Source: a virus. Taken from it: a DNA stretch of 64,000 nucleotides. The notes under the pieces are model-generated. The model saw only the letters and a program-made list of their open reading frames with translations, did not search any database and was not told where the DNA came from. The stretch spans positions 16,083 through 80,082 of IMG/VR virus record IMGVR_UViG_3300046516_001541. The stretch is one strand, 5' to 3'. Position 1 is the stretch's first letter. Every line of letters starts with the position of its first letter. Below are positions 33,454 through 43,228 of this stretch, piece by piece. Position numbers and translations under genes: made by a program.

Positions 33454-33661
33454 TTACGAGTGGCATTTTCGCCGTCGATACAACTTGCCACCAACTGATC
33501 CGCGATTTTTGGGCGCAACTCAGGAGGATATGGCAACAGACTATTGGGCGCATTTCTACCACGAGAATCCGAACCAAGCGACCACTGAAATCGAGGATGA
33601 GGATTTCGATCTCGAGGAAATCAGGCGCAAGGCCGAAAGCGGGGAATGGGAGGAAATCTAG
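33338..33661 (+). CDS. Frameshift extension of the tail assembly chaperone
   Basis: This frame overlaps the chaperone gene in +1 and continues past its stop. It lacks a good start of its own: ATG 33338 has no ribosome-binding site, and ATG 33530 has AGGAGG only 2 bases away. If the ribosome slips +1 at TTT-C (33397-33400), a 190-residue fusion results whose extension begins ARKLRKDSQE and contains YEWHFRRRYNLPPTDPRF. Such chaperone pairs are standard before tape-measure genes. Confidence 0.7.
   Translation: MVSSRRSKRFSWPYAKRSCLFARKLRKDSQEKARALLHSYEWHFRRRYNLPPTDPRFLGATQEDMATDYWAHFYHENPNQATTEIEDEDFDLEEIRRKAESGEWEEI
33394..33403 (+). other. Candidate +1 frameshift site in chaperone gene
   Basis: In frame: TCT TTT CGC C. 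After a +1 slip on TTT the codon becomes TTC (same tRNA) and reading continues as GCC CGC AAA in the second frame. No stable downstream structure was checked. A -2 slip at another site would give the same frame. Confidence 0.35.
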
Positions 33662-33664
33662 TTC

Positions 33665-35770
33665 ATGTCAATCAAGATCCCCGTCGATGCCGATGTCCGC
33701 GGCGTTCAAAAGCAGGTTGAGCAGCTCAGCAAGACCATCGAGAAGGCCAACCGCACGAAGTGGACGCCGATCGATGCGCCGGCCATTGATCGGGAGGCGC
33801 GGCGCGTACAGGAATCCTTCAAGCGCATCTATGGTGGCCAAAGCATTCAGGATGTTCGGGACGGTTACACTCCGCCACCACGGACTCAAGGCGGCCGAGG
33901 TGGCGTCGCAGGCGGCGGTGGCGGTCGTGGCGGCAATCGCGGATTCGGTCTATTTGACACGGTCGGTCGCCAGTTCACGAGCGGCGTCGGTGGCGGCTTT
34001 CAGAGCATAGGCAGCTACGCCGCTCGAGGAGCTCAGGAAGCCGGCGGCGGATTTTTCGGTGGCACCGCTGGCTTCTTGCGCGGAGGCGTCATCGGTGCCG
34101 CGGCCTTCGGCGCCTACAAACTCGGCTCGGCGGTCACTGAAGGTTATGACATGTCGAAGGACCGCGCTGGCAACGCGGACCTGCTCAAGCGTCAGATGGG
34201 GGATATCGGCGTCAGCTTTGAACGGCTGAAGTCCTACGCTGACAAATTGGCCGATGGGCTCGGCATCAATAGTAACGAGTTTATCAAGCTCGAAAGCAGC
34301 CTTCAGAAGCTCTCCCGGACCGTCGAATCGCCTGAATCGCTGGGCGCGGCTACGGCGTTAGGCGTCGGGATCTCGCGGTCATACGGTCTCGATGCGGGCG
34401 CTGGCGGCAACTTCTTGGGCGGCATGCGCAACATCGATCCGAAACAGAACAATCGCGAGCTCGCGCTGATCCTTGCCGACACGATCGCGCGCAGCGGCAT
34501 GAATGCGCGGGCCGACGAGGTCATGCAGGCGATTCTGAGTTTCACCGCGGCGACCACGCGCATGAGCCTGTCTCCTGGGAACGTCGCAGCATTCGGCAAT
34601 GCCTACGGTGGACTGCTGAGCACGCATCTGCCTGGCATGACTCCGGATACGGCTCAGGGGCTGCTCATGCAGGCAAATTCCGGCGTCATGAGCATGGGCG
34701 CCGGCGCCGGCGAGGCGGGCCGCGCATTCATGCTGTCGGCGTTCAATCGCCATGGCGTCATGAATCCCATCCAGGCGCAGGCGCTCGCCGAGGGCGGTCT
34801 CTTCGGTACCCGCGCTGGCGTTTTCGGCGGCGGCGCGATCAGTCAGTTCATGGGAGGAACCGGCGGCCTGGCGGGCGGGTCTGGCGCGAACGTCACCAAT
34901 TTCGATGCGATCAAGCAGCAGCTGGGACGGATGGGCGGCAGCAAATGGATGCAGCTCGAAGGCGCGCAGCGGCTGTTTGGCGTGCAGTCACTATCTCAGG
35001 CGGCGGCGCTGATGAATCTGAATGTAGGCCAGGGCAACGGCCTCGTGGACTTGGTCCACTCCAATGGCCTGGATATCAACAAGATCAGCGCCTCGGGCAT
35101 CTCGCGGCTGGGCGCGATCGGCGCGGCCGGCACGAATACGGGCCAGCTATCGGCGATTTTCGAGGACATGAAAAAGTCCGGCGCGCTGAGTCCGGACGAA
35201 ATCAAAACGGTCAGTTCTGCCGAGAAAGCCTCGCCGGCACAGTTCCGCGATGCGCTCGTGCAGGTTGCGGCCATGAAAGATCAGAGCGTCGATCAGGGTA
35301 GCGAGATTCGTACGCAGACGGCAATTCTCGACGACATCAAGATCAATACCGGTGACAAACTCCTGACGCCGATGATCGCCATGAGCGACACCATCGTTGC
35401 CATGGCTGGTCGCGGGCCGCAGGCGACTGGCGATAAATTGATCAACATGAAAGAGGATGAGGCAGAGCAAAAAATCCATTCAATCACCGAGGAGCGCCGG
35501 AACGCCATTCTCAATCGAGGCGATTTGACCGCGAGACAACGCTGGGAGTTGGTCGATAAGCTCCAGGCAGAGGAGAGCGCGGCCATTGCCATGCAAGAAA
35601 AAGATCGGACTGCCGCACTCCGTGGAGCACGCTCGCCGCTCGAAATCACGCTGCACAATAATGTCAATGTGAAGACATCGGACGGGAAAACAACTACGTC
35701 CTCGACGAGAACCAACATCTCGCCACCCGCTGCCTCGGGCAGCAAGAGTGTGACCATTGCAACCCATTAG
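33665..35770 (+). CDS. Tape measure protein
   Basis: The 701-residue protein starts with a helical segment (VQKQVEQLSKTIEKANR), then a Gly-rich stretch (about residues 75-150), and long helical regions. In contractile-tail phages the tape measure length sets tail length; about 700 residues would predict a tail near 100 nm, short for the group. The protein is rich in Ala/Gly and its C-terminus is helical then Thr/Ser-rich. It lies between the chaperone and baseplate genes. Confidence 0.8.
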   Translation: MSIKIPVDADVRGVQKQVEQLSKTIEKANRTKWTPIDAPAIDREARRVQESFKRIYGGQSIQDVRDGYTPPPRTQGGRGGVAGGGGGRGGNRGFGLFDTVGRQFTSGVGGGFQSIGSYAARGAQEAGGGFFGGTAGFLRGGVIGAAAFGAYKLGSAVTEGYDMSKDRAGNADLLKRQMGDIGVSFERLKSYADKLADGLGINSNEFIKLESSLQKLSRTVESPESLGAATALGVGISRSYGLDAGAGGNFLGGMRNIDPKQNNRELALILADTIARSGMNARADEVMQAILSFTAATTRMSLSPGNVAAFGNAYGGLLSTHLPGMTPDTAQGLLMQANSGVMSMGAGAGEAGRAFMLSAFNRHGVMNPIQAQALAEGGLFGTRAGVFGGGAISQFMGGTGGLAGGSGANVTNFDAIKQQLGRMGGSKWMQLEGAQRLFGVQSLSQAAALMNLNVGQGNGLVDLVHSNGLDINKISASGISRLGAIGAAGTNTGQLSAIFEDMKKSGALSPDEIKTVSSAEKASPAQFRDALVQVAAMKDQSVDQGSEIRTQTAILDDIKINTGDKLLTPMIAMSDTIVAMAGRGPQATGDKLINMKEDEAEQKIHSITEERRNAILNRGDLTARQRWELVDKLQAEESAAIAMQEKDRTAALRGARSPLEITLHNNVNVKTSDGKTTTSSTRTNISPPAASGSKSVTIATH

Positions 35771-37235
35771 AGACAGGCATCCGGCACTGTCGGTCAAGCT
35801 GATGAAAAATGTCGGGCGCACTGCTGTGGCAGGCAGTGTTCCGGTATCCGATCGCTTCGCCGGCACGCAAAACCGAACGATCGACCTCGCGCCATTCCTC
35901 GGAGACGGGGGCGGCGTGCGCGTATCAAAGTCCGTGCGCGCGGCGGCGGGCAACTTTACGGTGCATCTCACGGACGAAATCAAGCTCGATGCTCAGGACT
36001 CTCTCTATGGTCTGATTGAGCCGATGGACGTGATCGAAATTCGGATGGCCGGCGATGCATACAAGAATCCAACGCTTCCGATCATGATGCGCGGATTCGT
36101 CGGCAGTGTGCGCCGCGTGCAGTCGATGACCATGAACGGGCAGCCGCAGCGCAGTGTCATCATCACTGGTCACGACTACGGGAAGATTTGGCAGATATTG
36201 CAGATATTCTACATGCCCAATGTCCCGTCAACCGGCAACCTGATCACGAGCTTTCCGTTCTATGCCCGGTTCGGAATCACATTCAACATTGAACAGATGG
36301 GCACGTTTGTGGGAGAGGTTTTCGACAAGATCGTCAATCCCTATATAGTCAACATGGGGGATATCGGCGGCAATGCCGACACGTCGCCATTGCTGGAAAT
36401 ACAGCAAGATATTCAGGTTCTGCACGGCAAGGTTTCACCGTATGGAATCGGCTCCTGGGGCGGCGGATCCGTCTATGACTTGTTATCCTCCTTTGGAGAT
36501 ATCAAAGCGTGGAACGAACTCTTCATCGAAGATCGCGAAGATGCACCTTATGTGGTGTATCGGCCGAATCCGTTCAAAACCGCGGACAGCAAAGAATTCA
36601 TTCAGGAAATCATTGAGGACGAGGCCCCGGCCGTCATCGATATCGATTTGACGGATGTTATCGGATATGACGTCGGTCGATCCGATGATGATGTGGCCAA
36701 CTATTTCTGGGTGGATGCGCCTCGATTCATGTTGAATTACGACGAGACGATGCGCGCGTTCGCGTATTACGGGGCGCCGGATACCTTCTTCATCCAAAAT
36801 TACGGCAACGTCGATCCGAAACTGTATGGCACACGCAAAATGCAAGTGTCAACCGATCAGGGCGGCGATGGCGAAAGCACCAATGGCAATGGCACGCCAG
36901 ACGGTGCCCCGCGGCAAGATGATCGAGATGCGCTGATCGGCTGGATGAATGAGCGCCGGCTGCAGCTCATTGCCCAGAACAAAGACAACGTCGTTTTCGA
37001 AAACGGCTCTTTCAATCTCAAAGGCAACGAGAACATTCGAGCCGGGACCTATTTGAGACTGACCCACGGCAACATGCAGTCCCTGTATTACGTGGTCGCT
37101 GTCAATCACGATTACAAGCCATTCGGTCATTTTATGACCAGCGCCCAGGTGGAACGCGGCACGGGATTTATCGACCGCGCCCAACAAGGCAGCGGCCTGG
37201 CGTCTCCATACTGGGCAGAAATCGCGCAGCCCTAA
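35757..37235 (+). CDS. Baseplate hub protein, gp44/gpD-like
   Basis: The 492-residue protein contains DSLYGLIEPMDVIEIRMAG, MRGFVGSVRRVQ and TGHDYGKIWQILQI, typical of the tail hub family (Mu gp44/P2 gpD). The hub anchors the spike and links tube to baseplate. TTG 35757 is the first start that gives the family's normal N-terminus (QPIRDRHPALSV); an ATG at 35802 is the alternative. It overlaps the tape measure by 14 nt. Confidence 0.78.
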   Translation: MQPIRDRHPALSVKLMKNVGRTAVAGSVPVSDRFAGTQNRTIDLAPFLGDGGGVRVSKSVRAAAGNFTVHLTDEIKLDAQDSLYGLIEPMDVIEIRMAGDAYKNPTLPIMMRGFVGSVRRVQSMTMNGQPQRSVIITGHDYGKIWQILQIFYMPNVPSTGNLITSFPFYARFGITFNIEQMGTFVGEVFDKIVNPYIVNMGDIGGNADTSPLLEIQQDIQVLHGKVSPYGIGSWGGGSVYDLLSSFGDIKAWNELFIEDREDAPYVVYRPNPFKTADSKEFIQEIIEDEAPAVIDIDLTDVIGYDVGRSDDDVANYFWVDAPRFMLNYDETMRAFAYYGAPDTFFIQNYGNVDPKLYGTRKMQVSTDQGGDGESTNGNGTPDGAPRQDDRDALIGWMNERRLQLIAQNKDNVVFENGSFNLKGNENIRAGTYLRLTHGNMQSLYYVVAVNHDYKPFGHFMTSAQVERGTGFIDRAQQGSGLASPYWAEIAQP

Positions 37236-37238
37236 ACC

Positions 37239-37973
37239 ATGTTCCATTACTCAGACAGTCTGGCCATTGGGCAAGTCGTCGCGGTCTACCCGGAAGGCCA
37301 GTCGATCGATGTGCTCCTATCCGACGATGGCACGCGACTCAGCAATGTGCAGGTCATGGTACCGACCGGCAGCTCAAGTACGGGCTATGTCGATCTACCC
37401 GACCCGGGGCTACCACTAGATGACTCGAGATGGGCTTTCGCGTCCAATCCAGAGCGCACCATCCGCGCCATCATCGCGTTCTATCGACAGAACCCGGTCT
37501 GCATCGGATTCCTGTTGCCCCAGGTGACGCAGGTCACATTCAAGCGGGCGAATTTTCGCGTCGATCGACATGCCTCAGACGTCTACACCACGATCGCCGA
37601 TAACGGCGACTGCGAATTTTCGCATCCCAGCGGGATCTATTTGCGCATTGCAGTCAATCCAGCCCATGAGGATTTGACGGGGCTGGATTTCGACAAGAAA
37701 TGGGCCATCGCCAGGAACACGGGCGGCGGCGTACACGTGCACTTGGCGGGACTGGGCGGCATGACCCTCGACGTCAATCCGGCCGGTCAGGTCGCGATCG
37801 TGGCGCCACTGGTGACCATCAACGGCGTGACGATCGATGCCGGCGGCAATGTGCACACCACGGCGACCATAACGGGGGATACGGATGTGATCGCAGGCGG
37901 CATCAGCGGAAAGACGCACAAGCATGGCGGCATCACGCGCGGCGGCGCGCTCACTGATCCGCCTTCGCCGTGA
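37239..37973 (+). CDS. Baseplate spike, gp45/gpV-like
   Basis: The 244-residue protein begins MFHYSDSLAI. It has an OB-like N-terminus, a beta-rich repetitive middle (GGMTLDVNPAGQVAIVAPLVTI) and ends GKTHKHGGIT. The HxH at 227-229 matches the iron-binding tip of phage membrane-puncturing spikes. The gene follows the hub by three bases. Confidence 0.82.
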   Translation: MFHYSDSLAIGQVVAVYPEGQSIDVLLSDDGTRLSNVQVMVPTGSSSTGYVDLPDPGLPLDDSRWAFASNPERTIRAIIAFYRQNPVCIGFLLPQVTQVTFKRANFRVDRHASDVYTTIADNGDCEFSHPSGIYLRIAVNPAHEDLTGLDFDKKWAIARNTGGGVHVHLAGLGGMTLDVNPAGQVAIVAPLVTINGVTIDAGGNVHTTATITGDTDVIAGGISGKTHKHGGITRGGALTDPPSP

Positions 37974-37974
37974 C
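37969..37974 (+). promoter_or_regulatory. CGTGAC element, 14 nt before 37989 ATG
   Basis: CGTGACGGTAGCCT, here overlapping the end of the spike gene; the same 14 bases occur upstream of the protease gene at 23175. Confidence 0.4.
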
Positions 37975-37988
37975 GGTAGCCTAGTCCC

Positions 37989-39182
37989 ATGGCCACCAAG
38001 CCCAAGCCTGTCATTGCCCCGCCGAGCTCACAGAAAGCGGCCGACCGTCCGATCAGCTTCATGCTGGTCGATCCGACTGCGCCGGATGTCATCTCGAAAA
38101 GCCGAACGATCACCCTCGCGATCCGTCCGCAGGAACTGACGCGCACGTCGCCATCGCGCATCACGACGAATCAGACGCTCGCGGGTGCCTGGTCCGACAA
38201 TTTCGGCACTGGCATCGACACCATTTCGATCGCCGGCCATACCGGCTGGCATCGATCCCAGGAAGGCACGCAAACTCCGGATGGTCTGGATCGCTTCAAG
38301 GCGCTCAAAAATCTGATTTATACCGACTGGCATTCACGCAAGCAGAACGCCATCAAGGCCGGACGGGATCCGGACCAAATCCAGTTGATTTTCGCCGACA
38401 AGCTCGACGACTTCGCGTGCGTGGTCTCGCCGCAGGTATTCGTGCTGCGCCGCTCGAAGGCGCAGCCGCTGTATGTGCAATATCAAATTCAGATGATCGT
38501 GTTGAGCGACATCATTGATCCGATCAACGCGACGGCACCGAAATTGATCACCAATTCGCCGAGCGACCTGCAGGCGGCGGCGCTGAAGTCCCTGAATAAA
38601 TCGACATTGAACCTGCAAAAATATGTGCAGGACATCCAGAATTTCATTGATAGCAAGATCGCGACACCGGTCAAAGCGTTCATGCTGACAACGGCGAAAC
38701 TGTACACAACGGTCAGCAACAACATCAATCAGGCCAGCGCGATTGCAGACGAGCTCGTGCACGTGGCGCATTTGACGGCCCAGGTCGGTTTGAATGTGTT
38801 TCGGACGGCGGCGGCGATCGAGAACATTCCCAGTTTCGCGAAATTGCGGCTCATGCAGGTCGCTGGCGAGTACTCGAACATTTTCTGTGTGCTTCGCAAT
38901 GCGTTCAATCAGCAAGCGTTCTACCCGGATTACTCGCCGCTCTATGGTTCCTCGAACTGCTCATCGACCAATGGCGGCGGGCCGCCGAGTCAATACGTAG
39001 ATACGAATCCATTTTTCTCCGTGGTGCCTGCGAATCCGCCGCTGCCGGTGACCATCTCGACGAGCTCGTTGCAGGGTATGCAGACAGTTGCGTCTAATGA
39101 CGTCGTTCAGTCCCCTCTCACAACGACCCAGATAGGCGGTTATTTGAACACGATCAACTCTGGTCTACAGGTCGCAGCATGA
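37989..39182 (+). CDS. Baseplate-region protein, 397 aa
   Basis: Begins MATKPKPVIA. The first 200 residues are beta-rich with PQELTRTSPSR and GAWSDNFGTGIDTISIAGHTG; the rest is helical (LKSLNKSTLNLQKYVQDIQNF) with Asn/Gly-rich segments near the end. It lies between spike and the gp25-like gene. Its role is likely structural in the baseplate; no family recognised. Confidence 0.65.
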   Translation: MATKPKPVIAPPSSQKAADRPISFMLVDPTAPDVISKSRTITLAIRPQELTRTSPSRITTNQTLAGAWSDNFGTGIDTISIAGHTGWHRSQEGTQTPDGLDRFKALKNLIYTDWHSRKQNAIKAGRDPDQIQLIFADKLDDFACVVSPQVFVLRRSKAQPLYVQYQIQMIVLSDIIDPINATAPKLITNSPSDLQAAALKSLNKSTLNLQKYVQDIQNFIDSKIATPVKAFMLTTAKLYTTVSNNINQASAIADELVHVAHLTAQVGLNVFRTAAAIENIPSFAKLRLMQVAGEYSNIFCVLRNAFNQQAFYPDYSPLYGSSNCSSTNGGGPPSQYVDTNPFFSVVPANPPLPVTISTSSLQGMQTVASNDVVQSPLTTTQIGGYLNTINSGLQVAA

Positions 39183-39820
39183 CGACCGTGTTTGACAAGC
39201 CGCTCAACGGATATCGCTTCGTCGATACGCAATTCGGCGATACGTTGCAGAAGATTGCCGCGCGCGAACTGGGAGACGCGGCGCGCTGGGGCGATTTGAT
39301 TGCCTTCAACAATTTGGTTCCTCCCTATCTCACGGACGATCCTTCCCAGGTTAAACCTGACGTATTGCTGAACGGTAGCCAGATCCTTGTCCCGGCCGGC
39401 GCACCGGTCATTTCGACGACGACGGATCCGACGCTCGTTTTCGAGACCGACTTGCAATTGATTCCCGTCTTTGGGACCGGCGCGGTGGGAGGACTGCTAC
39501 AGGCCATCAATGGGGATTTCGCTGTCGTCTCAGGACGCGACAACTTGAGGCAGTTTCTGAAAAATCGCGTCGAGACCGAACGCGGCGAACTTATTTTTCA
39601 CATGGAATATGGCTCGCTATGTCGCTCAATGATTGGCGCAGGAAATGGCCCCACGACCGGATTGCTCGTTGCGCAGTATGCGAAAGCCTCTCTCCTGGCG
39701 GATGACCGCGTGTCTGATGTTGATCAGGCGATCGCCACCATTACCGACGATGAAATCGATTTGCAGTTGGAGGTTATTCCAGTCGTCGGGCGACCCATTG
39801 AACTGACGGCGGCACCGTAG
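39179..39820 (+). CDS. LysM-like plus gp25-like baseplate protein
   Basis: The first 75 residues (YRFVDTQFGDTLQKIAAR, GSQILVPAG) look like a LysM-type module. The rest (AINGDFAVVSGRDNLRQFL, RVETERGELIFHMEYGS) matches the gpW/gp25 baseplate wedge family. The 213-residue protein therefore joins a wall-binding-type module to the baseplate core. The ATG overlaps the preceding stop. Confidence 0.75.
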   Translation: MTTVFDKPLNGYRFVDTQFGDTLQKIAARELGDAARWGDLIAFNNLVPPYLTDDPSQVKPDVLLNGSQILVPAGAPVISTTTDPTLVFETDLQLIPVFGTGAVGGLLQAINGDFAVVSGRDNLRQFLKNRVETERGELIFHMEYGSLCRSMIGAGNGPTTGLLVAQYAKASLLADDRVSDVDQAIATITDDEIDLQLEVIPVVGRPIELTAAP

Positions 39821-39830
39821 AGGGCTCATC

Positions 39831-40946
39831 ATGGCTTTCCAGCTGAAGGATTTCGCGTCTATTACGGCCAGTATGTTGAACTGGATGAAGTCCGTTCAGA
39901 CAAAGGTCACGGACTTCAACATTGGCTCAATTGTCCGATCGATGCTGGAGGCATGCGCGACCGAGATCGACGAGTTTTACAAGCAGGCATTTATCGGACT
40001 GAAAGAAGCCATTCCAGTTTCGATATATACCTCTTTCAATTTTCCGGCCTTAGCCGCGACTCCGACGACCGGCCTGATTCGCATGATCCTCACCGCGCAA
40101 GGGGCTCCGGTGAATGTTGCGGCGGGAACCGTCTGGGTCCCTGGTAGCGGCGGCGTCAATTATACGCAGACGGCGACCGTCATCATCGCCATTGGCGCCA
40201 CGTTTGCGGATATTCCTGTCGCAGCGGTCACGGCCGGCACGCTCGGCAATCTGCCATCCGGCACGACGTTCAGCCCATCTCCGGTCCCTACTGGCTTTAC
40301 GAGCGCATCGAATCTCACTTCATGGATCAACGGCATCGACGCGGAAAGCGCTGCCGATCAGAAAACGCGCTTCAATGCTTACATTTCGACGTTGGCCCGC
40401 GGCACGCCATCGGCAATTGCCTATGGTCTGACGACGGCTGTCATAACGGACAGCGGTGGCAACATCATTGAACGTGTCGTTTCTTCCGAGGTCGTGGAAC
40501 CCTGGAAAACCGATCCGACGCAGCCTGTCTCGCTGGTCAATGCCTACATACACAATGGCGTAGGCGCCACGTCCGGCGCGCTGGTGACACAGGCCCAGGC
40601 GGTCACCGATGGGTTTTACGATGTCAGCGGAAATCCAGTGCCTGGCTGGAAAGCCGCAGGCGTCAAGGTGGTCGTGGCTGCGGCAGCGGAAAGTCCGCTG
40701 AATATCACAGGGGTATTGACCGCGCTCCCAGGCTTTGATGAGCCGACCCTGATTGCTTTGGCAGTTCCGGCGCTCAATGCCTATCTGATACAACTGCCGA
40801 TCGCCACCACGGCGCTATATGCGCAGCTCATCACGCTCGTGGAATCCATTCCAGGCGTTTACAACTTCGTGCTATCGACACCTACTGTTGATACTGCCGG
40901 AGTCGTGGGCCAGAAGATCATGCCTGGAGCGATTACGATCACATGA
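39831..40946 (+). CDS. Baseplate assembly protein J-like
   Basis: The 371-residue protein begins MAFQLKDFAS and contains DFNIGSIVRSMLEACATEIDE, VAAGTVWVPGSGGVNY, AESAADQKTRFNAY, ARGTPSAIAYGL and PGVYNFVLS, the pattern of gpJ/gp6-type baseplate wedge proteins. It follows the gp25-like gene, the normal order. Confidence 0.85.
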   Translation: MAFQLKDFASITASMLNWMKSVQTKVTDFNIGSIVRSMLEACATEIDEFYKQAFIGLKEAIPVSIYTSFNFPALAATPTTGLIRMILTAQGAPVNVAAGTVWVPGSGGVNYTQTATVIIAIGATFADIPVAAVTAGTLGNLPSGTTFSPSPVPTGFTSASNLTSWINGIDAESAADQKTRFNAYISTLARGTPSAIAYGLTTAVITDSGGNIIERVVSSEVVEPWKTDPTQPVSLVNAYIHNGVGATSGALVTQAQAVTDGFYDVSGNPVPGWKAAGVKVVVAAAAESPLNITGVLTALPGFDEPTLIALAVPALNAYLIQLPIATTALYAQLITLVESIPGVYNFVLSTPTVDTAGVVGQKIMPGAITIT

Positions 40947-41509
40947 GTGTCACTATCGTCAATCTCACGGCCGGCGTCATCAGCGGGACGTCCGGATTCG
41001 CCTTGGCTGACACGACTATTGCAGTTGCCAAGGGTGCCGCGTTTGGTGCTATCGCGCCTACAACGGTCGATGCTCAGAACATCGGCTCAATATTTTCGGA
41101 TGGGGCGGGAGCGCCCGCAAGTAATCTAGTGATCACGGCTGGACAAGTAGGCAATCCTTGTTGTGCTTGCTGTCCGAATGTGACCGTAGGCTATTTGGAT
41201 CCCACAGTTGGATTCATTGTATTGGGGTCGACAACGACCGCTGTTGTCAATGGGCATAATTTGCACGGGTTCAGTTGGACTACGGGCAGCGGCGATCTGG
41301 GCTTTATTCTGGAAGGGCACTTGCCTCAGAACACATTTACATCCTTGGAAATTCACGACAGCGCGCTGGGCGATATCACGTTCACTTCAGCTGCCGCCAC
41401 GTGGGCGCAGACCATGGCACCAGATGGAATTACGCTCATTACGGTATGGTCGTGGGCAACTGGCCAGCCTTTCCACAACGGAACTACCTATCACACGAGC
41501 GTGACGTGA
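40943..41509 (+). CDS. Tail-associated protein, 188 aa
   Basis: Begins MSVTIVNLTA, overlapping the J gene stop as ATGA. The centre has CCACCPNVTVG (Cys cluster) and the rest is beta-rich with Asn/Gly/Thr (HNLHGFSWTTGSGDLGFI). It is unlike the usual gpI neighbour. Possibly a small fibre or baseplate appendage. Function unknown. Confidence 0.6.
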   Translation: MSVTIVNLTAGVISGTSGFALADTTIAVAKGAAFGAIAPTTVDAQNIGSIFSDGAGAPASNLVITAGQVGNPCCACCPNVTVGYLDPTVGFIVLGSTTTAVVNGHNLHGFSWTTGSGDLGFILEGHLPQNTFTSLEIHDSALGDITFTSAAATWAQTMAPDGITLITVWSWATGQPFHNGTTYHTSVT

Positions 41510-41748
41510 TCCAACTAGATCCCGTTTACGGTTTTTTGTATGACCCTGCGCAAATGCAGGATCCGGATTATTTTGCGAAACTGAATGAGCGCTACAAAGC
41601 TGGCACTGGCGTGCGGCTGCATTCGCACACGTGCAGCCTGTGTGGTCGTGTGATCACGCATACGCGCCTAGAGGCGCTCCGGGACGGAGAAAAATTATCG
41701 CATACATGTTGCGGTAAGGACGTTCGCTTCAAGCAGGCAGCCAACTAA
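41506..41748 (+). CDS. Small Cys-rich protein, 80 aa
   Basis: Starts at GTG 41506, overlapping the preceding stop as GTGA. It begins IQLDPVYGFL, contains HSHTCSLCGRVITH and HTCCGKDVRF, so two Cys/His pairs that could bind zinc. A zinc-ribbon microprotein inside the tail block is unusual. Function unknown. Confidence 0.6.
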   Translation: MIQLDPVYGFLYDPAQMQDPDYFAKLNERYKAGTGVRLHSHTCSLCGRVITHTRLEALRDGEKLSHTCCGKDVRFKQAAN

Positions 41749-41749
41749 C

Positions 41750-43222
41750 ATGGCGGCATCATTTGCATTTCAAGTCAAGACTTTAGATCCGACCGGGACT
41801 TTTCCGCCGGACGGATATCTGGTCAGCATCGCGTTCACCGGCGACCCTGGCAATTACCTGCTCATGGGATCCGATGCGACGACATCCGTCGACGCGGCGA
41901 GTGACGGCAATTTTTATAAAACGTGGACATGGGCGGCGGCACATCTGCCGTTCACCTCGAATCCGTTCACGGCAACGACTGTTTATGCGGTCACGATCAC
42001 AACGAGCACGATTCCGGACGTCAGCAATGACACATTGGCCGACGCCACTGCAGATATTACAGGCGCTGGCTTCATCCTCGGCACTGTTGGATCCGCAACG
42101 AGCGCAACCGTCCCGGTCGGTTCCGTCATCAGCCAAAACCCGGTTGCGGATACTCCAGCCGCGCCAGGGGCTGCAGTCGATCTTGTCCTGTCGACGGGGC
42201 CCGCGGCGTCACTGATCTTCAAATTGACGCAGAAACTTCTCCTCAATCTGCACCGAGTCTTCGATAAGGATCCGTATCCACAGTTGGCATTGCGGCTCCA
42301 ATATAACGGCAGTGCCATGACATGGCAGATTGCGAATGGAATCCTGACAACTACGGTCACGGGAGGTAGCGGAAGCAATCAGGCGATCGCGCTCACGAAT
42401 TTCACGATTGCCACGCTCGCGGACTTCCTGGCGACATTGCCTGGATATTCGGTTCCGTTTCAGGACGCTTCGACCTACGCGGATTTGTCGGCTCTGGTGC
42501 TGATCGATGGCACCAATAATCTCAATACGTCGAATGGTGACCATATCTATGGTTACACGACGCTGCTCTGGGCCTACCTCGAGGCCAGCGGCTCGGAATT
42601 GGGTGCGGCCCAGGCGCAAATCCCTGAAATGCTCGAGCAGATGACGATTCCCACTGCCGACAATGAATGGGTGGACGAGCAAGGCAGTTATTTCAATGTG
42701 CCGCGAAATCCGGGCGAACTAGACGTAGCTTACGGGCCGCGCATCATTTCTCAGGTGCTGCAGCCGCGTGGAAATAATGTGGCCATCGCCATGGCGATTC
42801 AGGCGGTCGCACCATTGGCCACCCGCGTGCGCGTCATTGATTCGATCAACGATCCGTTCGCGATCATTTACAACGGCCTGATCAATTTCAACGGGATCGC
42901 GCTCTTTGACGCTGGCGGCGGCGGTTCGCTCTATGGATTTTTCGACGTCGATTTCTCCTATGACTTTTCGACCGATATCATCGGGCAGCCAGCGTATATC
43001 GTACTCATCGAAAACACGGTTGAAGCATTCCGCGATGGCGGCACCGAGCTCAGGCTCATCATCTTCCGAAATTTGAATTCTACGACACTGATCGTCTCCG
43101 ACTCTTTCATCGGAAACGTCAGAGTCATTGTCTATAACGATTTCAGCGGCCTGAATTTCAGACTGCTCGAAAATGGGCAGGTTCGCTTGTTGGAAAGCGG
43201 CGACGCACGCTTGCTGGAGTAG
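41750..43222 (+). CDS. gpI-like tail protein with PASTA domain
   Basis: The 490-residue protein has a beta-rich N-terminus, then residues about 88-151 fit a PASTA domain (DVSNDTLADATADITGAG, VGSVISQNPVADTPAAPG, VDLVLSTGP). The rest contains LLWAYLEASGSELGAAQ, VDEQGSYFNVPRNPGELD and RVRVIDSIND, matching gpI-type baseplate proteins that follow gpJ. The C-terminus is beta-rich (FRLLENGQVRLLESGDARLLE). PASTA domains bind cell-wall fragments or beta-lactams in other proteins. Confidence 0.7.
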   Translation: MAASFAFQVKTLDPTGTFPPDGYLVSIAFTGDPGNYLLMGSDATTSVDAASDGNFYKTWTWAAAHLPFTSNPFTATTVYAVTITTSTIPDVSNDTLADATADITGAGFILGTVGSATSATVPVGSVISQNPVADTPAAPGAAVDLVLSTGPAASLIFKLTQKLLLNLHRVFDKDPYPQLALRLQYNGSAMTWQIANGILTTTVTGGSGSNQAIALTNFTIATLADFLATLPGYSVPFQDASTYADLSALVLIDGTNNLNTSNGDHIYGYTTLLWAYLEASGSELGAAQAQIPEMLEQMTIPTADNEWVDEQGSYFNVPRNPGELDVAYGPRIISQVLQPRGNNVAIAMAIQAVAPLATRVRVIDSINDPFAIIYNGLINFNGIALFDAGGGGSLYGFFDVDFSYDFSTDIIGQPAYIVLIENTVEAFRDGGTELRLIIFRNLNSTTLIVSDSFIGNVRVIVYNDFSGLNFRLLENGQVRLLESGDARLLE

Positions 43223-43228
43223 TAATAA

